Origin: Panopea generosa
Lineage: Eukaryota > Mollusca > Bivalvia > Adapedonta > Hiatellidae
Assembly: GCA_029582155.1 (NCBI GenBank)
Contig: CM055903.1
Span: 43,601,769 to 43,665,768 of the forward strand
Direction of reading: 5' to 3'
Length of the DNA stretch: 64,000 nucleotides
Part shown: positions 1-11,880 of the stretch, one piece after another
Layout: every line of letters starts with the position of its first letter
Numbering within the stretch: position 1 is the first letter of the stretch
Position numbers and translations under genes: made by a program
Notes under the pieces: generated by a model
Database searches by the model: none
Told to the model about the DNA's origin: nothing
Seen by the model: only the letters and a program-made list of their open reading frames with translations

Positions 1-1123
1 TCCCTCAACCTGATACGATGACTTGTGGTTAGTAAAACTCTTGGTCCGACATGGAGTTAATGGTTGCAATTTTCTCCTGCTGAAAACATTATAGAAGCAT
101 TTCCATACACATCTCCCTCAGCAGACGCGCGATGTCCGCATCGTATTACCACTGACTTATTCCCCAACGCATGAACCCTGGCATTTGTTTTTATTTTTTA
201 CTATTTTATTTCGAAGTTTTCCCGTAACAAGTCGGGAGTGCCGCAATGGCGCCCTATTCCACCGAAACAGCATTCAAACACTCAATTTGTTCTAATTTAA
301 GTGGTTTGGTGAATCCCAGAGATACTGCCGTTCCTTGCATAAAAATGTCATGATCAGTAATATTGCCGGTATGAAAATGGTAAATAGTTGGGGGCAAAGT
401 TTGTATGTTATAAAAGCCATGAATTATATACTATTTAGAAAATGTATATCTTTATTCAAAATAATTAACGTGAAGCTTATTATGTGATTAAATTCATTTT
501 TTTTATGCATGTGTAAAGAAATTAAATCAAGAGACTTTATGTCAGACTTTATGTCAGATTTATGCGTGATTCGACATTCTTTACACATGCATAAAAACAG
601 AAAAAATGAATTTAATCCTTATCATTCCAATCCTGATGATATATATTAAATTAGCACAGACTCCTCAAGTGAATGGAAATATAAATTATCTGCTGCAAAG
701 TAACCGCGTAGAAATACATCACGTCTGTCCTGGTTGACATCAAATTCACTATATCTAATATGCCATAGCATCGTAATAGTTATTGTTTCCACTATAAGCT
801 GAACATTGCAAAAAATGGTTGGTTATGTAAAATGACGAAATATTTTGAGGTGAAATAATTAAACCCGCCTTTTATCATTGTGTTATTCGGACTTTATTTA
901 ATTTGTGCGTATTTCGGCATTCTTTACACATGCATAAAAACAGAAAAATGAATTTAATACTGTATTGTGCTCTTGTTATGTCTTCCTGAATGTGTGTTTA
1001 ACAGCACAGGTGGTATGTTCGTTTTGGGCTTGTGTTATACGAGTCGTACTTTCCTAGAATCCTCTTATATAGTATTGTGTACTTGCTACACTTCTGTGCA
1101 CTACACATTACTGCCCATGTGCT
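1..1123. other. Intergenic, no gene seen; short inverted and direct repeat set
   Basis: No convincing exon on either strand. A block of about 40-50 bases containing CTTTACACATGCATAAAAA occurs at about 570-617 and again at 910-959 in the same orientation, and in inverted orientation at about 488-523. The two direct copies also share the upstream AGACTTTAT-like stretch, so about 70 bases are repeated at a spacing of about 345. The inverted pair could be terminal repeats of a small DNA element (488-617 or 488-959), but no target duplication is clear. Confidence 0.5.
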
Positions 1124-3670
1124 TTACCATGTTGCGTTTGCGTTATACTATTGTAGATTTGTGTTATACATTCCTGCACTTGTGTTATACCATGTTGCGC
1201 TTGCGTTATACTATTTAAGATTTGTGTTATACATTCCTGCACTTGTGTTGTAGATTCCTGCACTTGTGTTATACATTCCTGCGCTTGTGTTATACATTCC
1301 TGCACTTGGATAAGAAATTTCTGCACTTGTGTTATACATTCCTGCACTTGTGTTATACATTCCTGCACTTGGGTGATACATTTCTTCACTTGTGTTATAC
1401 ATTCCTGCACTTGTGTTATACATTCCTGCACTTGTGTTATACATTCCTACGCTTGAGTTATACATTCCTGCGCTTGTGTTATACATTCCTACACTTGAGT
1501 TATACATTCCTGCACTTGTGTTATACATTCCTGCACTTGAGTTATACATTACTGCCTTGTGTTATACATTCCTGTACTTGTGTTATACATTTCTGCACTT
1601 GTGTTATACATTCCTGCACTTGCTATACATTCCTGCAGTTGGGTGATACATTTCTGCACTTGTGTTATATATTTCTGCATTTGTGTTGTACCATGTTGCG
1701 TTTGTGTTATATATATATCTGCACTTTTGTTATACCTTGCTGCAATTGTGTTATACATTTCTGCACTTGTGTTATACAGCCCTGTGCTTCTGTTCTTCGT
1801 CCATGCACTTGTATAAGACATGCCTGCGCTTGTGTTATACATTTCTGCACTTGTGTTATACATTCCTGCACTTGAGTCATACATTCATGCACTTGGGTGA
1901 TACATTTCTGCACTTGTGTTATACATTCCTGCACTTGGGTGATACATTCCTGCACTTGGGTGATACATTCCTGCACTTGTGTTATACCATGCTGTGCCTG
2001 TGTTATAAATTCCTGCACTTGTGTTATACATTCTTGCACTTGTGTGATACATTTCTGTGCTTGTGTTATACATTCCTGCACTTGGGTTATACATTCCTGC
2101 ACTTGGATTATACATTCTGCACTTGTGTTATACATTCTTGCACTTGTGTTATACATTCCTGCACTTGGGTGATACAATTCTGCACTTGTGTTATACATTT
2201 TTGCACTTGTGTTATACATTTTTGCACTTGTGTGCACTTATGTTACACATTCCTGCACTTGTGTTATACATTCCTGCACTTGGGTGATACATTTCTGCAC
2301 TTGTGTTTTACATTTCTGCACTTGTGTGCACTTAAGTTATACATTCCAGCACTTGTGTTATACATTCCTGCACTTGAGTTATACATTCCTGCCTTGTGTT
2401 ATACATTCCAGCACTTGGGTTATACATTGTGCACTTGTTATACATTTCTGCACTTGTTATACATTCCTGCACTTCTGTTATATATTTCTGCATTTGTGTT
2501 GTACCATCTTACGTTTGTGTTATATATATATCTGCAATTTTGTTATACCTTTCTGCAATTGTGTTATACATCCCTGCACTTGTGTTATACAGCCCTGTGT
2601 TTGTGTTATACATCCCTGCACTTGCGTTAGACATGCCTGCGCTTGTGTAATACATTTCTTCACTTGTGTTATACATTCCTGCACTTGTGTTATACCATGC
2701 TGTGCTTGTGTTATACATTCCTGCACTTATGTTATACATTCCTGCACTTGGGTGATACATTTCTGCACTTGTGTTATACATTCCTGCACTTATGTTATAC
2801 ATTCCTGCGCTTGGGTGATACATTTCTGTACTTGTGTTATACATTCCTGCACTTGTGTTATACATTCCTGTACTTGTGTTATACATTCCTGCACTTGTGT
2901 TAGACATGCCTGCGCTTGTGTTATACATTCCTGCACTTGCGATATACCATGTTGCGCTTGTGTTAACTATTTAAGGCTTGTGTTATACATTTCTGCACTG
3001 ATGCTATACATTCCTGAACTTGTGTTATACATTCCTGAACTTGTGTTATACATTCCTACACTTGAGTTATACATTCCTGAACTTGTATTATACATTCCTG
3101 CACTTGAGTTATACATTCCTGCGCTTGTGTTTTACATTCCTGCGCTTGGGTTATACATTTCTGCACTTGTGTTAAACATTCCTGCACTTGTGTTATGCAT
3201 TCCTGCACTTGGGTGATACATTTCTGCACTTGTGTTAAATATATTCCTGCACTCGAGTTATACATTCTTGCACTTGTGATATACATTTCTGCACTTTGGT
3301 TATACATTCTTAAACTTGGGTTATACATTTCTGCAATGGTATTATACATTCCTGCACTTGGGTGATACATTTCTGCACTTGTGTTATACATTCCTGCACT
3401 TGTGTTATATATTTTTTGCATTTGTGTTGTACCATATTGCGTTTTTGTTATATATATATATATATGCACTTTTGTTATACCTTTCTGCAATTGTGTTATA
3501 CATCCTGCATTTGTGTTATAAATTCCTGCACTTGTGTTATACAGTCCTGCACATGGGTGATACATTTCTGTGCTTGTGTTATACATCCCTGCACTTGTGT
3601 TAGACATGCCTGCGCTTGTGTTATATATTTCTGCACTTGTGTTATACATTCCTGCACTTATGTTATACCA
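1124..3670. repeat. 21-bp minisatellite array with higher-order structure
   Basis: About 2.5 kb of tandem 21-base units with consensus CACTTGTGTTATACATTCCTG, roughly 120 copies. Common variants are GGGTGATACATTTC, TTATACCATGCTG and ATTAGACATGCCTG. Because 21 is a multiple of 3, several frames stay open and translate as monotonous heptapeptides such as LCYTFLH; these are not genes. A distinctive run (TTGTGTTGTACCAT, then a short TA run, then CTTTTGTTATACC) recurs at about 1675-1750, 2490-2570 and 3418-3500, showing blocks of about 0.8-0.9 kb duplicated on top of the unit repeat. Confidence 0.95.
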
Positions 3671-5119
3671 CACATAGCTGCAATAAGCAGCTGAACCAAT
3701 GACCCTCTGATCCTGGGTCGGTCAAAAAGTTTATTTTAAGCAGCAAATTCATCAATAATGATAATTGAGAAATTGCTATAATCAATAAATAAGCAGAAAA
3801 TAATGTACAATAACAAACATCAGTATTAAATCTTGAAGTTGATTTTATTTTAATTTTGATTTAACATTCATTATTCTTGTATAACAATCGAGCAAACAAA
3901 TTTCACTTTACATAAACATTCCTCATTTTCAATCCTCCAGTTAGTTGATAAAATACAAAATCAACAATAAGTCTTGGCAGTTCAATGTTACTGAAAGCAT
4001 GATAATACTAGTATCTCTAATTGTCAAAATGTTCCAATTACATCAATAATGCCATTCAAACCACAAAACAGGCATTAAAATAAGGAAAATGCATGTTTTA
4101 ATAAGAAGAAACAAGGATTATTTAAGACCAAATTCGTTTGAGGTTTTATGCAGATATATAACTTAAAACCAAGTGAAAAAATAGCATTGTTTCCCGTGAC
4201 CCGACCAAGTTGATATTTTACCCCCTGCCCCTCTTTTCTTATTTTTGTTTGTCGATTGCTCTATTTCGATCCATGAACCATAGTGGGGAAAAAAAAGAAA
4301 TCACTACCTACCGACCAAATGTTTTTTCCAGCATGTCAGAGGAAACAAAAATATTTTTTCATTTGGCCTAAGTTTACAAAGTTTCATCAATTTCTGAGAA
4401 TAAGCAGAAGTTATAGAGTGGTAACAAGGTCGTAAACAACATTTTTGACAATTCAAGGGCAAATAACTGAGCCAAAGACAGTGGTGTCGGACTAGCTTTC
4501 AAACTCATCCATGGTCTCGTAGTTATAGATGACATAATTAATTAAAATCCAATGGAAAATAGAACTTCTACTGAGGAAATAAGATCAAAAGATAATGAAG
4601 GACAGACAGATTACTGGCAATATACCATCACAAGCACTCTTCTAGTCATTGACCATTAGAGCTGAAAAGATATATGTCAGACAGACAGTAGGACAGACAA
4701 CTGATAACAGACACCAGGCGATCAATAATCTTCAGTTCAAGCAGTGACAATTTGATTAAAAATTATATATTTGGCTCACGTAAGCTAAAAAACTGAAAGA
4801 TAAGTTGAATTTATTTTCTTCTAAACATATGCACGCATATTTAAGTCATTAGTGCAAAAATGTACCGAGTAATGTATGTTACTTTAAAACAATTATCCCA
4901 TTTTTTCACCAATGGGGCTCATAATAATGTTTGAAGATTTCTACATGATCAGATTATACATCAAGACTTATGATTAAACAAGAGTAGAGCAGGGCTGGTG
5001 CTCTTTATATAACTCAAGGTCTCTTAAACAACACATCTCCATTTTCTCTAACAGTCATCATGACGCTCTGCAGCATGTTCCCCATGTATACTCTCTTCAA
5101 CAGTGTAATACGAGATTCA
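3671..5119. other. Intergenic; dispersed repeat fragments only
   Basis: No exon is supported. About 4021-4125 (containing CATCAATAATGCCATTCAAA and AGGAAAATGCAT) is a diverged direct copy of 25235-25345. About 4180-4320 contains a CTACCTACCGACC motif shared with the dispersed repeats near 15.5, 16.1 and 18.1 kb. About 4380-4560 resembles the GGCCATAACT-type low-complexity repeats common elsewhere in the window. Confidence 0.5.
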
Positions 5120-5121
5120 AA

Positions 5122-5676
5122 ATGGGTCCAGTTACAGAAAATATTAAATGTATTATCTGGGTCCAACAGAAAGAAAGTTGTTGTATTATCTGGGTCCAGT
5201 TACAGCAATGTTAAATGTATCATCTGCATCCAGTTACAGCAAATATTTGGTGTATAATTTGGGTCCAGTTACAGCAATGTTTAATGTGTCATCTGCATCC
5301 AGTTACAGCAAGTATTTGGTGTATAATTTGGGTCCAGTTACAGCAAATATTAGATTTTTATTTGGGTCCAACAGATATAAAATTTATATATTATCTTGGT
5401 CCAGTTACATCAACTATTAGATGTATTATCTGGGCCCAAAGAAAGAAAACTGATGTGTTGTCTGGGTCCAGTAACACTGAATGTTAGTTGCATTATGTGC
5501 TTTCAGTTAAAGAAAATACTTAATGTTTTATGTGGATCCAGTTACAGCAAATATTTGGTGCATTATCTGCATCCAGTTAGAGCAAATATTTGATGCATTA
5601 TCTATGTCCAGCACAGCAAATTGTTTATGTATTATCTGGGTCCAATTACAGCAAATGTTTGATGTATTATCTGGAG
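5122..5676. repeat. 34-35-bp minisatellite array
   Basis: About 16 tandem units built on TGGGTCCAGTTACAGCAAAT followed by an AT-rich tail such as ATTTGGTGTATTATC. Two unit types alternate in part of the array: one begins GGGTCC, the other GCATCC. A third subtype has AACAGAAAGAAA in place of AGTTACAGCAA. The short open frames across it are repeat translation. Confidence 0.9.
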
Positions 5677-6432
5677 TTAACTAACACAATTAATCAGAAC
5701 TGTAGGGCCTTCTGGCTTGTTCAAACATTAAACAGTGAATGAAGGGAATTTGTCTGACATTAACTGTTCCTTAAGCTGCAAGCAACATTTACAAATACTT
5801 ATAATTCAGACTGTTCTGTTTCACAAACATATACATAAATATTTAAAAGCTTAAAACCTTAGAAATGCAGCCAGATGATCATGATTTTAGTCTGGTTTCA
5901 GTAAAATTGCATATGGTTTCATTGATTATGATAACATTATAGATAAATAACCAGTCAAAATTAAGTATTTAAGTAAAATGTTGGTGAAACAGAATCCTGA
6001 ACTGAGTGCAGTGCATAAAGTTCTAGGATCACAAGCCTATTTGTTCAATATTTCACACTATCTAACAAAGTTAATAATGAATGCTAGACGAAATACATGT
6101 TGAAATGTAAAATAGTATATTAAAGCACAAATATAATATTCTCAACATTATCTAATGTACTACAGTAATTGAGGTAAAAAAAAAAAAGTTCATAAAAAAT
6201 ACACATTTAAATGTTCACAGTATAGAATACTATCAACAGTATAGTACGGTAATATGATAAAAAAAAAAAGACTTCAACACATATATGGCTAAAGTGAATA
6301 ATAAAGGGTCAAAGGCTATGGTGATCAAGAAAGGGTCAAGGGTCATTAATAAACTTGATTGAATTTGACTGATCACTTTTAATGTCAATTCATCTAAATG
6401 CAATTTTACTGTATCTAGTTTAAAATAGGTCA
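5677..6432. other. Intergenic; contains one dispersed repeat copy
   Basis: No gene seen. About 5867-5992 (GATCATGATTTTAGTCTGG ... AACCAGTCAAAATTAAG) is a copy of sequence that flanks both sides of the GTCACC-ended element at 43470-44105. It also resembles 52010-52095 at its left part. The rest is AT-rich unique-looking sequence. Confidence 0.5.
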
Positions 6433-6530
6433 ACTCGAAAGCAACCTTGCTCAGGGTCTAAGCACATAACCCTGGTAGGGGAGTGAACCTATGGTCCTCT
6501 GGTTATGATGCTCTACCATCAGAGTCCATT
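6433..6530 (-). mobile_element. tRNA-derived SINE remnant
   Basis: Read on the minus strand this stretch has a tRNA-like A-box region (ATGGTAGAGCATCATAACC) followed about 30 bases later by a B-box-like GGTTCACTCCC, the internal RNA polymerase III promoter layout of tRNA-derived SINEs. It is not a tRNA gene: no acceptor stem pairs and the body continues into ordinary sequence. Confidence 0.5.
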
Positions 6531-6587
6531 ATGGAGCTATGTTTAGAGACACTTTGCATTGCATTCTTGACCTACTCACAATTGCAA

Positions 6588-8985
6588 TGCCCCCTTTCTG
6601 TGCCTGTAGCCTTATTGCAGGACAAAGTCCCCTTCTGTGGTTGTAGCCTTATTGCAGGGCAATGCCCCCCCCCCCCCCCCCACACACACACCTCCCCACC
6701 CTCCCCAACCCCCCACTTCTGTGGCTGAAGCCTTATTACAGGGCAATGCCCCCCCCCCCTCCTTCTGTGATTGTAGCTTTATTGCAGGGCAATGCCCCCC
6801 ACCCCACCCCCCCTTCTGTGGCTGTAGCTTTACTGCAGGGCAATGCCCCCTTCTGTGGCTGTAGCCTTTTTGCAGGGCAATCCCCCCCTTATGTGACTGT
6901 AGCCTTATTGCAGGACAATGCCCCCATTCTGTGGATGTAGCCTTATTGCAGGGCAATCCCCCCTTATGTGGCTGTAGCCTTACTGAAGGACAATGCCCCC
7001 ATTCTGTGGCTGTAGCCTTATTGCAGGACAATGCCCCCATTCTGTGGCTGTAGCCTTACTGAAGGACAATGCCCCCATTCTGTGGCTGTAGCCTTATTGC
7101 AGGGCAATGCCCCCCTTCTGTGGCTGTAGCCTTACTGCAGGACAATGCCCCATTCTGTGGCTGTAGCCTTACTGAAGGACATGCCCCCATTCTGTGGCTG
7201 TAGCCTTACTGAAGGACAATGCCTCCATTCTGTTGCTGTAGCCTTATTGCAGGACAATGCCCCCATTCTGTGGCTGTAGCCTTATTGCAGGACAATGTCC
7301 CCATTCTGTGGCTGTAGCCTTATTGCAGGACAATGCCCCCATTCTGTGGCTGTAGCCTTATTGCAGGACAATGCCCCCCTTCTGTGGCTGTAGCCTTATT
7401 GCAGGACAATGCCCCCATTCTGTGGCTGTAGCCTTACTGCAGGACAATGCCCCCATTCTGCGGCTGTAGCCTTACTGAAGGACAATGCCCCCATTCTATG
7501 GCTGTAGCCTTTCGAAGGACGATGCCCCCATTCTGTGGCTGTAGCCTTACTGCAGGACAATGTCCCCATTCTGTGGCTGTAGCCTTATTGCAGGACAATG
7601 CCCCCATTCTGTGGCTGCAGCCTTACTGCAGGACAATGCCCCCATTCTGTGACTGTAGCCTTATTGCAGGGCAATGCCCCCATTCTGTGGATGTAGCCTT
7701 ATTGCAGGACAATGCCCCCCTTCTGTGGTTGTAGCCTTATTGCAGGGCAATGCCCCCCCTTCTATGGCTGTAGCCTTACTGCAGGGTAATGCCCCCATTC
7801 TGTGGCTGTAGCCTTACTGCAGGACAATGCCCCCATTCTGTGACTGTAGCCTTATTGCAGGGCAATGCCCCCATTCTGTGACTGTAGCCTTATTGGAGGA
7901 CAATGCCCCCATTCTGTGGCTGTAGCCTTATTGCAGGGCAATGCCCCCATTCTGTGGCTGTAGCCTTACTGAAGGACAATGCCCCCATTCTGTGGCTGTC
8001 GCCTTATTGCAGGACAATGCCCCCATTCTGTGGCTGTAGCCTTATTGCAGGACAATGCCCCCATTCTGTGACTGTAGCCTTACTGCAGGACAATGCCCCC
8101 ATTCTGTGGCTGTAGCCTTATTGCAGGGCAATGCCCCCATTCTGTGGCCATAGCCTTACTGCAGGATAATGCCCCCATTCTGTGGCTGTAGCCTTATTGC
8201 AGGACAATGCCCCAATTATGTGACTGTAGCCTTACTGCAGGACAATGCCCCCCTTCTGTGGCTGTAGCCTTATTGCAGGACAATGCCCCCTTTATGTGGC
8301 TGTAGCCTTATTGCAGGGCAATGCCCCCATATGTGGCTGTAGCCTTACTGCAGGACAATGCCTCCATTCTGTGGCTGTAGCCTTACTGCAGGACAATGCC
8401 CCCATTCTGTGACTGTAGCCTTACTGCAGGACAATGCCCCCCCCCCCCCCCTCTGTGGCTGTAGCCTTATTGCAGGGCAATGCTCCCATTCTGTGACTGT
8501 AGCCTTACTGCAGGACAATGCCCCCATTCTGTGGCTGTAGCCTTATTGCAGGACAATGCCCCCCTTCTGTGGCTGTAGCCTTATTGCAGGACAATGCCCC
8601 CATTCTGTGGCTGTAGCCTTATTGCAGGACAATGCCCCCATTCTGTGGCTGTAGCCTTATTGCAGGACAATGCCCCCATTCTGTGACTGTAGCCTTATTG
8701 CAGGGCAATGCCCTATTCTGTGGCTGTAGCCTTATTGCAGGGCAATGCCCCCATTCTGTGACTGTAGCCTTATTGCAGGACAATGCCCCCATTCTGTGGC
8801 TGTAGCCTTATTGCAGGACAATGCCCCCATTCTGTGGCTGTAGCCTTATTGCAGGACAATGCCCCCATTCTGTGGCTGTAGCCTTATTGCAGGACAATGC
8901 CCCCATTCTGTGGCTGTAGCCTTATTGCAGGACAATGCCCCAATTCTGTGGCTGTAGCCTTATTGCAGGACAATGCCATTCTCCT
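6588..8985. repeat. 38-bp C-rich minisatellite array
   Basis: About 63 tandem units of 38 bases, with halves GGCTGTAGCCTTATTGCAGG and ACAATGCCCCCATTCTGT. The run of C varies from 4-5 to about 19 per unit, the longest near 6667-6685 where it runs into CACACACACA. The left edge (6600-6850) is the most degenerate; the right part (7200-8980) is nearly homogeneous, indicating recent expansion. Open frames on both strands come from the repeat and are not genes. Confidence 0.95.
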
Positions 8986-9411
8986 CATGTGTTTGCACTA
9001 GTGACAGCTGATCTTCCACAGAGATGGCAATATGCACCACTGAACTTAATATGAATCTGATACTTGATAGCAAGCTGATGATGAGATGAGCCTTTGTTAA
9101 GACTTAACTTATAGAGGGCAACATATTTAGTTTAAAACTAGTCTTCTCATGCAATCATCTATTATTTACAAATGTCTTATACAAATTAAAATAAACATGT
9201 ACATGAAATATTCAGTGAAGACAATGCTAAAACATTTCTCTTCCCACACGAGATTCACTCACATTCCCTTGCAAGATAACAGATTACAAAACATGTCAAC
9301 TTCAAAACGGGTTTATAGTTTCAAATTTATATAAAACAATTATGTACAAAGCGTTGCAGTATATTACTATTTACAGGATTCTGTATACACATATACAGAA
9401 AACAAATACAT
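8986..9411. other. No feature seen
   Basis: Non-repetitive AT-rich sequence between the 38-bp array and the LINE fragment. No exon, RNA gene or repeat is supported. Confidence 0.4.
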
Positions 9412-9640
9412 TTACACATATTTCATCCATCTGATTAGATTGTTTTGGTATGTTATTATTGAAGTTTTCTCTTTAATATCTATTGGTAGATTATTCCATA
9501 TTATTGGACCCGAGTATGTTCAACTTCAAACATTTTTTTGTTTGGTTTAGGTAGTATGAAGTTCTTTGGAGAATTTAAGTTTGAGTTAAATTTGTTGAGT
9601 AGTTTAAGAGGAGTAGTGTTTACAAGAATTACAATAATTA
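9412..9640 (-). pseudogene. Decayed C-terminus of a LINE reverse transcriptase ORF
   Basis: On the minus strand the end reads YSGPIIWNNLPIDIKEKTSI and continues to a TAA at 9412-9414. The tail of many non-LTR retrotransposon ORF2 proteins reads similarly (Y-x-GP-x-x-WN-x-LP-x-x-I). Just upstream, in another frame, is LNKFNSNLNSPKNFILPKPN, matching the usual segment before that tail. A frameshift near 9525 separates the two, so the copy is dead. Only the last 60-70 residues are recognisable; nothing of the polymerase core was found upstream. The LINE clade cannot be decided from this piece. Confidence 0.65.
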
Positions 9641-11880
9641 AAGAGTCACAACTACCATAAGTTGATGGAGTAGAACCTGATGATAACAGCAGCTGAACTT
9701 CAAACTTATATTTCCTAACAAGTTTGGTCAAAATCTGCTGAGAAGTATAAGAAGAGTAATGGTGTAAAGATTTAAAAATAAAATTATCAAAGATTAATAA
9801 TTTTACGTCGAAAATCAATGGACCAGAGTTTCCTGGCATGTTTGCGGTTGGAATAGTGCCAACGATATTCACCAACTACTGATACTCCCTGCCAAATTTT
9901 GTCCAAAAATTAAAGGGCCATAACTTTGCCAAAAGTCGATGGATTTGCAATGACGATATACTCAGCTAGACTCCATATTGATACTTTTAGGAAATTTTGT
10001 GAAAATTGGTTGAGAAATTTAGGAGAAAAAGAGCAGACAAGAAAGCAATACTATGATGTAAGTATGTGTAGACAGACACACGAGCAAGGGCAACTCTATA
10101 TGGCAGGGGCATAAAAAAATACAAATTGATATTTACTTGGAATTGTATTTAACATACCAGTAAAAATAAACCAAAATAAAATACTTCTATCACTTTTTAT
10201 CATATATAATACATGTATAATACACATGACCACTCAAATAACAAATATTACGCCTTTCACCCATTCACAAGGTTTGTGCTCCTAATTCAAATTTCACCCA
10301 TGACTGTTCGTAATAATTCTTAGAAATAGGGATAGATCAAAATACTGATTTTCACTACCTAAAAAGTCATGACACATTACAAATACAACAACAGAATTCT
10401 GTAGAAACCAGTATCTTGAAAATATCGCTTCATCACAAAGGGAGACTACCAGGTATTAAACGAAGGGAGACTACCAGGTATTAAAATAACATTCCGAATT
10501 GGGAGTCGTAGGTACATCAATCATAGAATACAATACCATAACAGTAATCAATCAATATTTTGTTTATAATAAAGATATGTGCGTAGTAACAAAAAAGAAT
10601 ATTGCCCGCTCGTTGAAATAAAACCTCACATTTAAAATAAATCCAACACACTCACACAAATTGGGCAAGATGGTTTCTGGCAAACACAGCTGAATGCAAA
10701 AATTAAATTTAAAATGTTGACAACATTGATAGAAAAGTTACACAACTACAGATCATACAGGGCTAAAAGAATTTCAAAGCAACATAACCAAACACACCTT
10801 GAAATATTGTAGGCCAAGTTAAGTACCCATCAATGTAAAGGACATCAGAAAGAAACTTTCATCCATTATACAATTATGAATCAAATTTAGTAGGCCAAGT
10901 TAAGTATCCGTCAAGGTGAAAGTCATAAGGAAGAATCCTTCAAAATTTAAGTGGTACAACCCACTGAGCAATTATATAAACTTGAACGGACAGAAACTGA
11001 TTGCAAATATAATAATAAATCTAACTTCCTCACATGGTTCAAATATCCTTACTACTCATGATACATAATCAAAATATGGCATACAGCTAACATAAATTAC
11101 AAAACGTCATTTACTCTGAAGTAGGATACAGAAATGGCTTTCACAGTTAACATATGTTGTTACAGGTCATGCAGCCTAGAACATGGAGATTTATGTACTC
11201 TGGTCATCGTCAATGTTTCCTTTTCAAAAACACTTTCAAATAATCAAGGGCCATAACTCTGTCCATCCTGGCTCGATAAGAATAGTTTAAGAACTCATCC
11301 AAGCTTTCATTGTCATTAATATTCTGACCAAATTTGGTCATAATCTAATCAAATTTAAATGTGCAACAGTGTTAACAAGGCAAAATTCCGCATTTTTCAA
11401 TCAATTAAGGTCACAACTTTGTCCCATTCGATCCAAAATATCTGGTTAAAAATGACATTCTGACCAAGTCTGATCAAGATTTGATGAAAACTAAAAGTGA
11501 GCTGAAATGTTTAAGAGACAAAAAACAACTTTTTTCCATCAATCAAAGGCCATAACTCTTCAGGTCCTATATAGATGGTTCAAGAACTTGTCTGAGCTAT
11601 CAATGATATAAACATCCTGACCAAGTTTGGTCAAAACTAGACAAACAAGAAAATATCAGTGGAAACGATGGATGCTCCCCAAGTGAGTGTTTGACTCTGT
11701 ACCATATTCCCTTAGTGCTGATGGCTACTTGGTTGAAAAATACCAAACTGTATAGTAGGAACAATATGTGGCTCTGCACTTGACAAAACTCATTCGCAAA
11801 TCATTGAACTGGAACAAAATGACATTATGTGCATATCCTAGCTAGTTTTACAAAATTAAAACCAAAGGTTGTAACGAAAT
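9641..11880. other. Gene-free stretch with dispersed GGCCATAACT-type repeats
   Basis: No exon supported. The motif AAGGGCCATAACT or close variants occurs near 9913, 11250 and 11545, often followed 60-110 bases later by CCAAGTTTGGTCAAAATCTG-like sequence (9715, 11330, 11470, 11620). A 24-base direct duplication (GGGAGACTACCAGGTATTAAA) lies at 10441-10485. About 10800-10930 contains two diverged copies of a block with TAGGCCAAGTTAAGTA. Confidence 0.5.

Noticed and set aside
1032..3694. Long open frames on both strands over the 21-bp array (up to 340 codons)
   Set aside because: They are translations of a 21-base tandem unit, open in several frames at once, with no start context, splice sites or protein-like variety.
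6612..8540. Cys/Pro-rich frames over the 38-bp array
   Set aside because: Same repeat read in different frames; the C-run length varies freely, which would shift a real coding frame.
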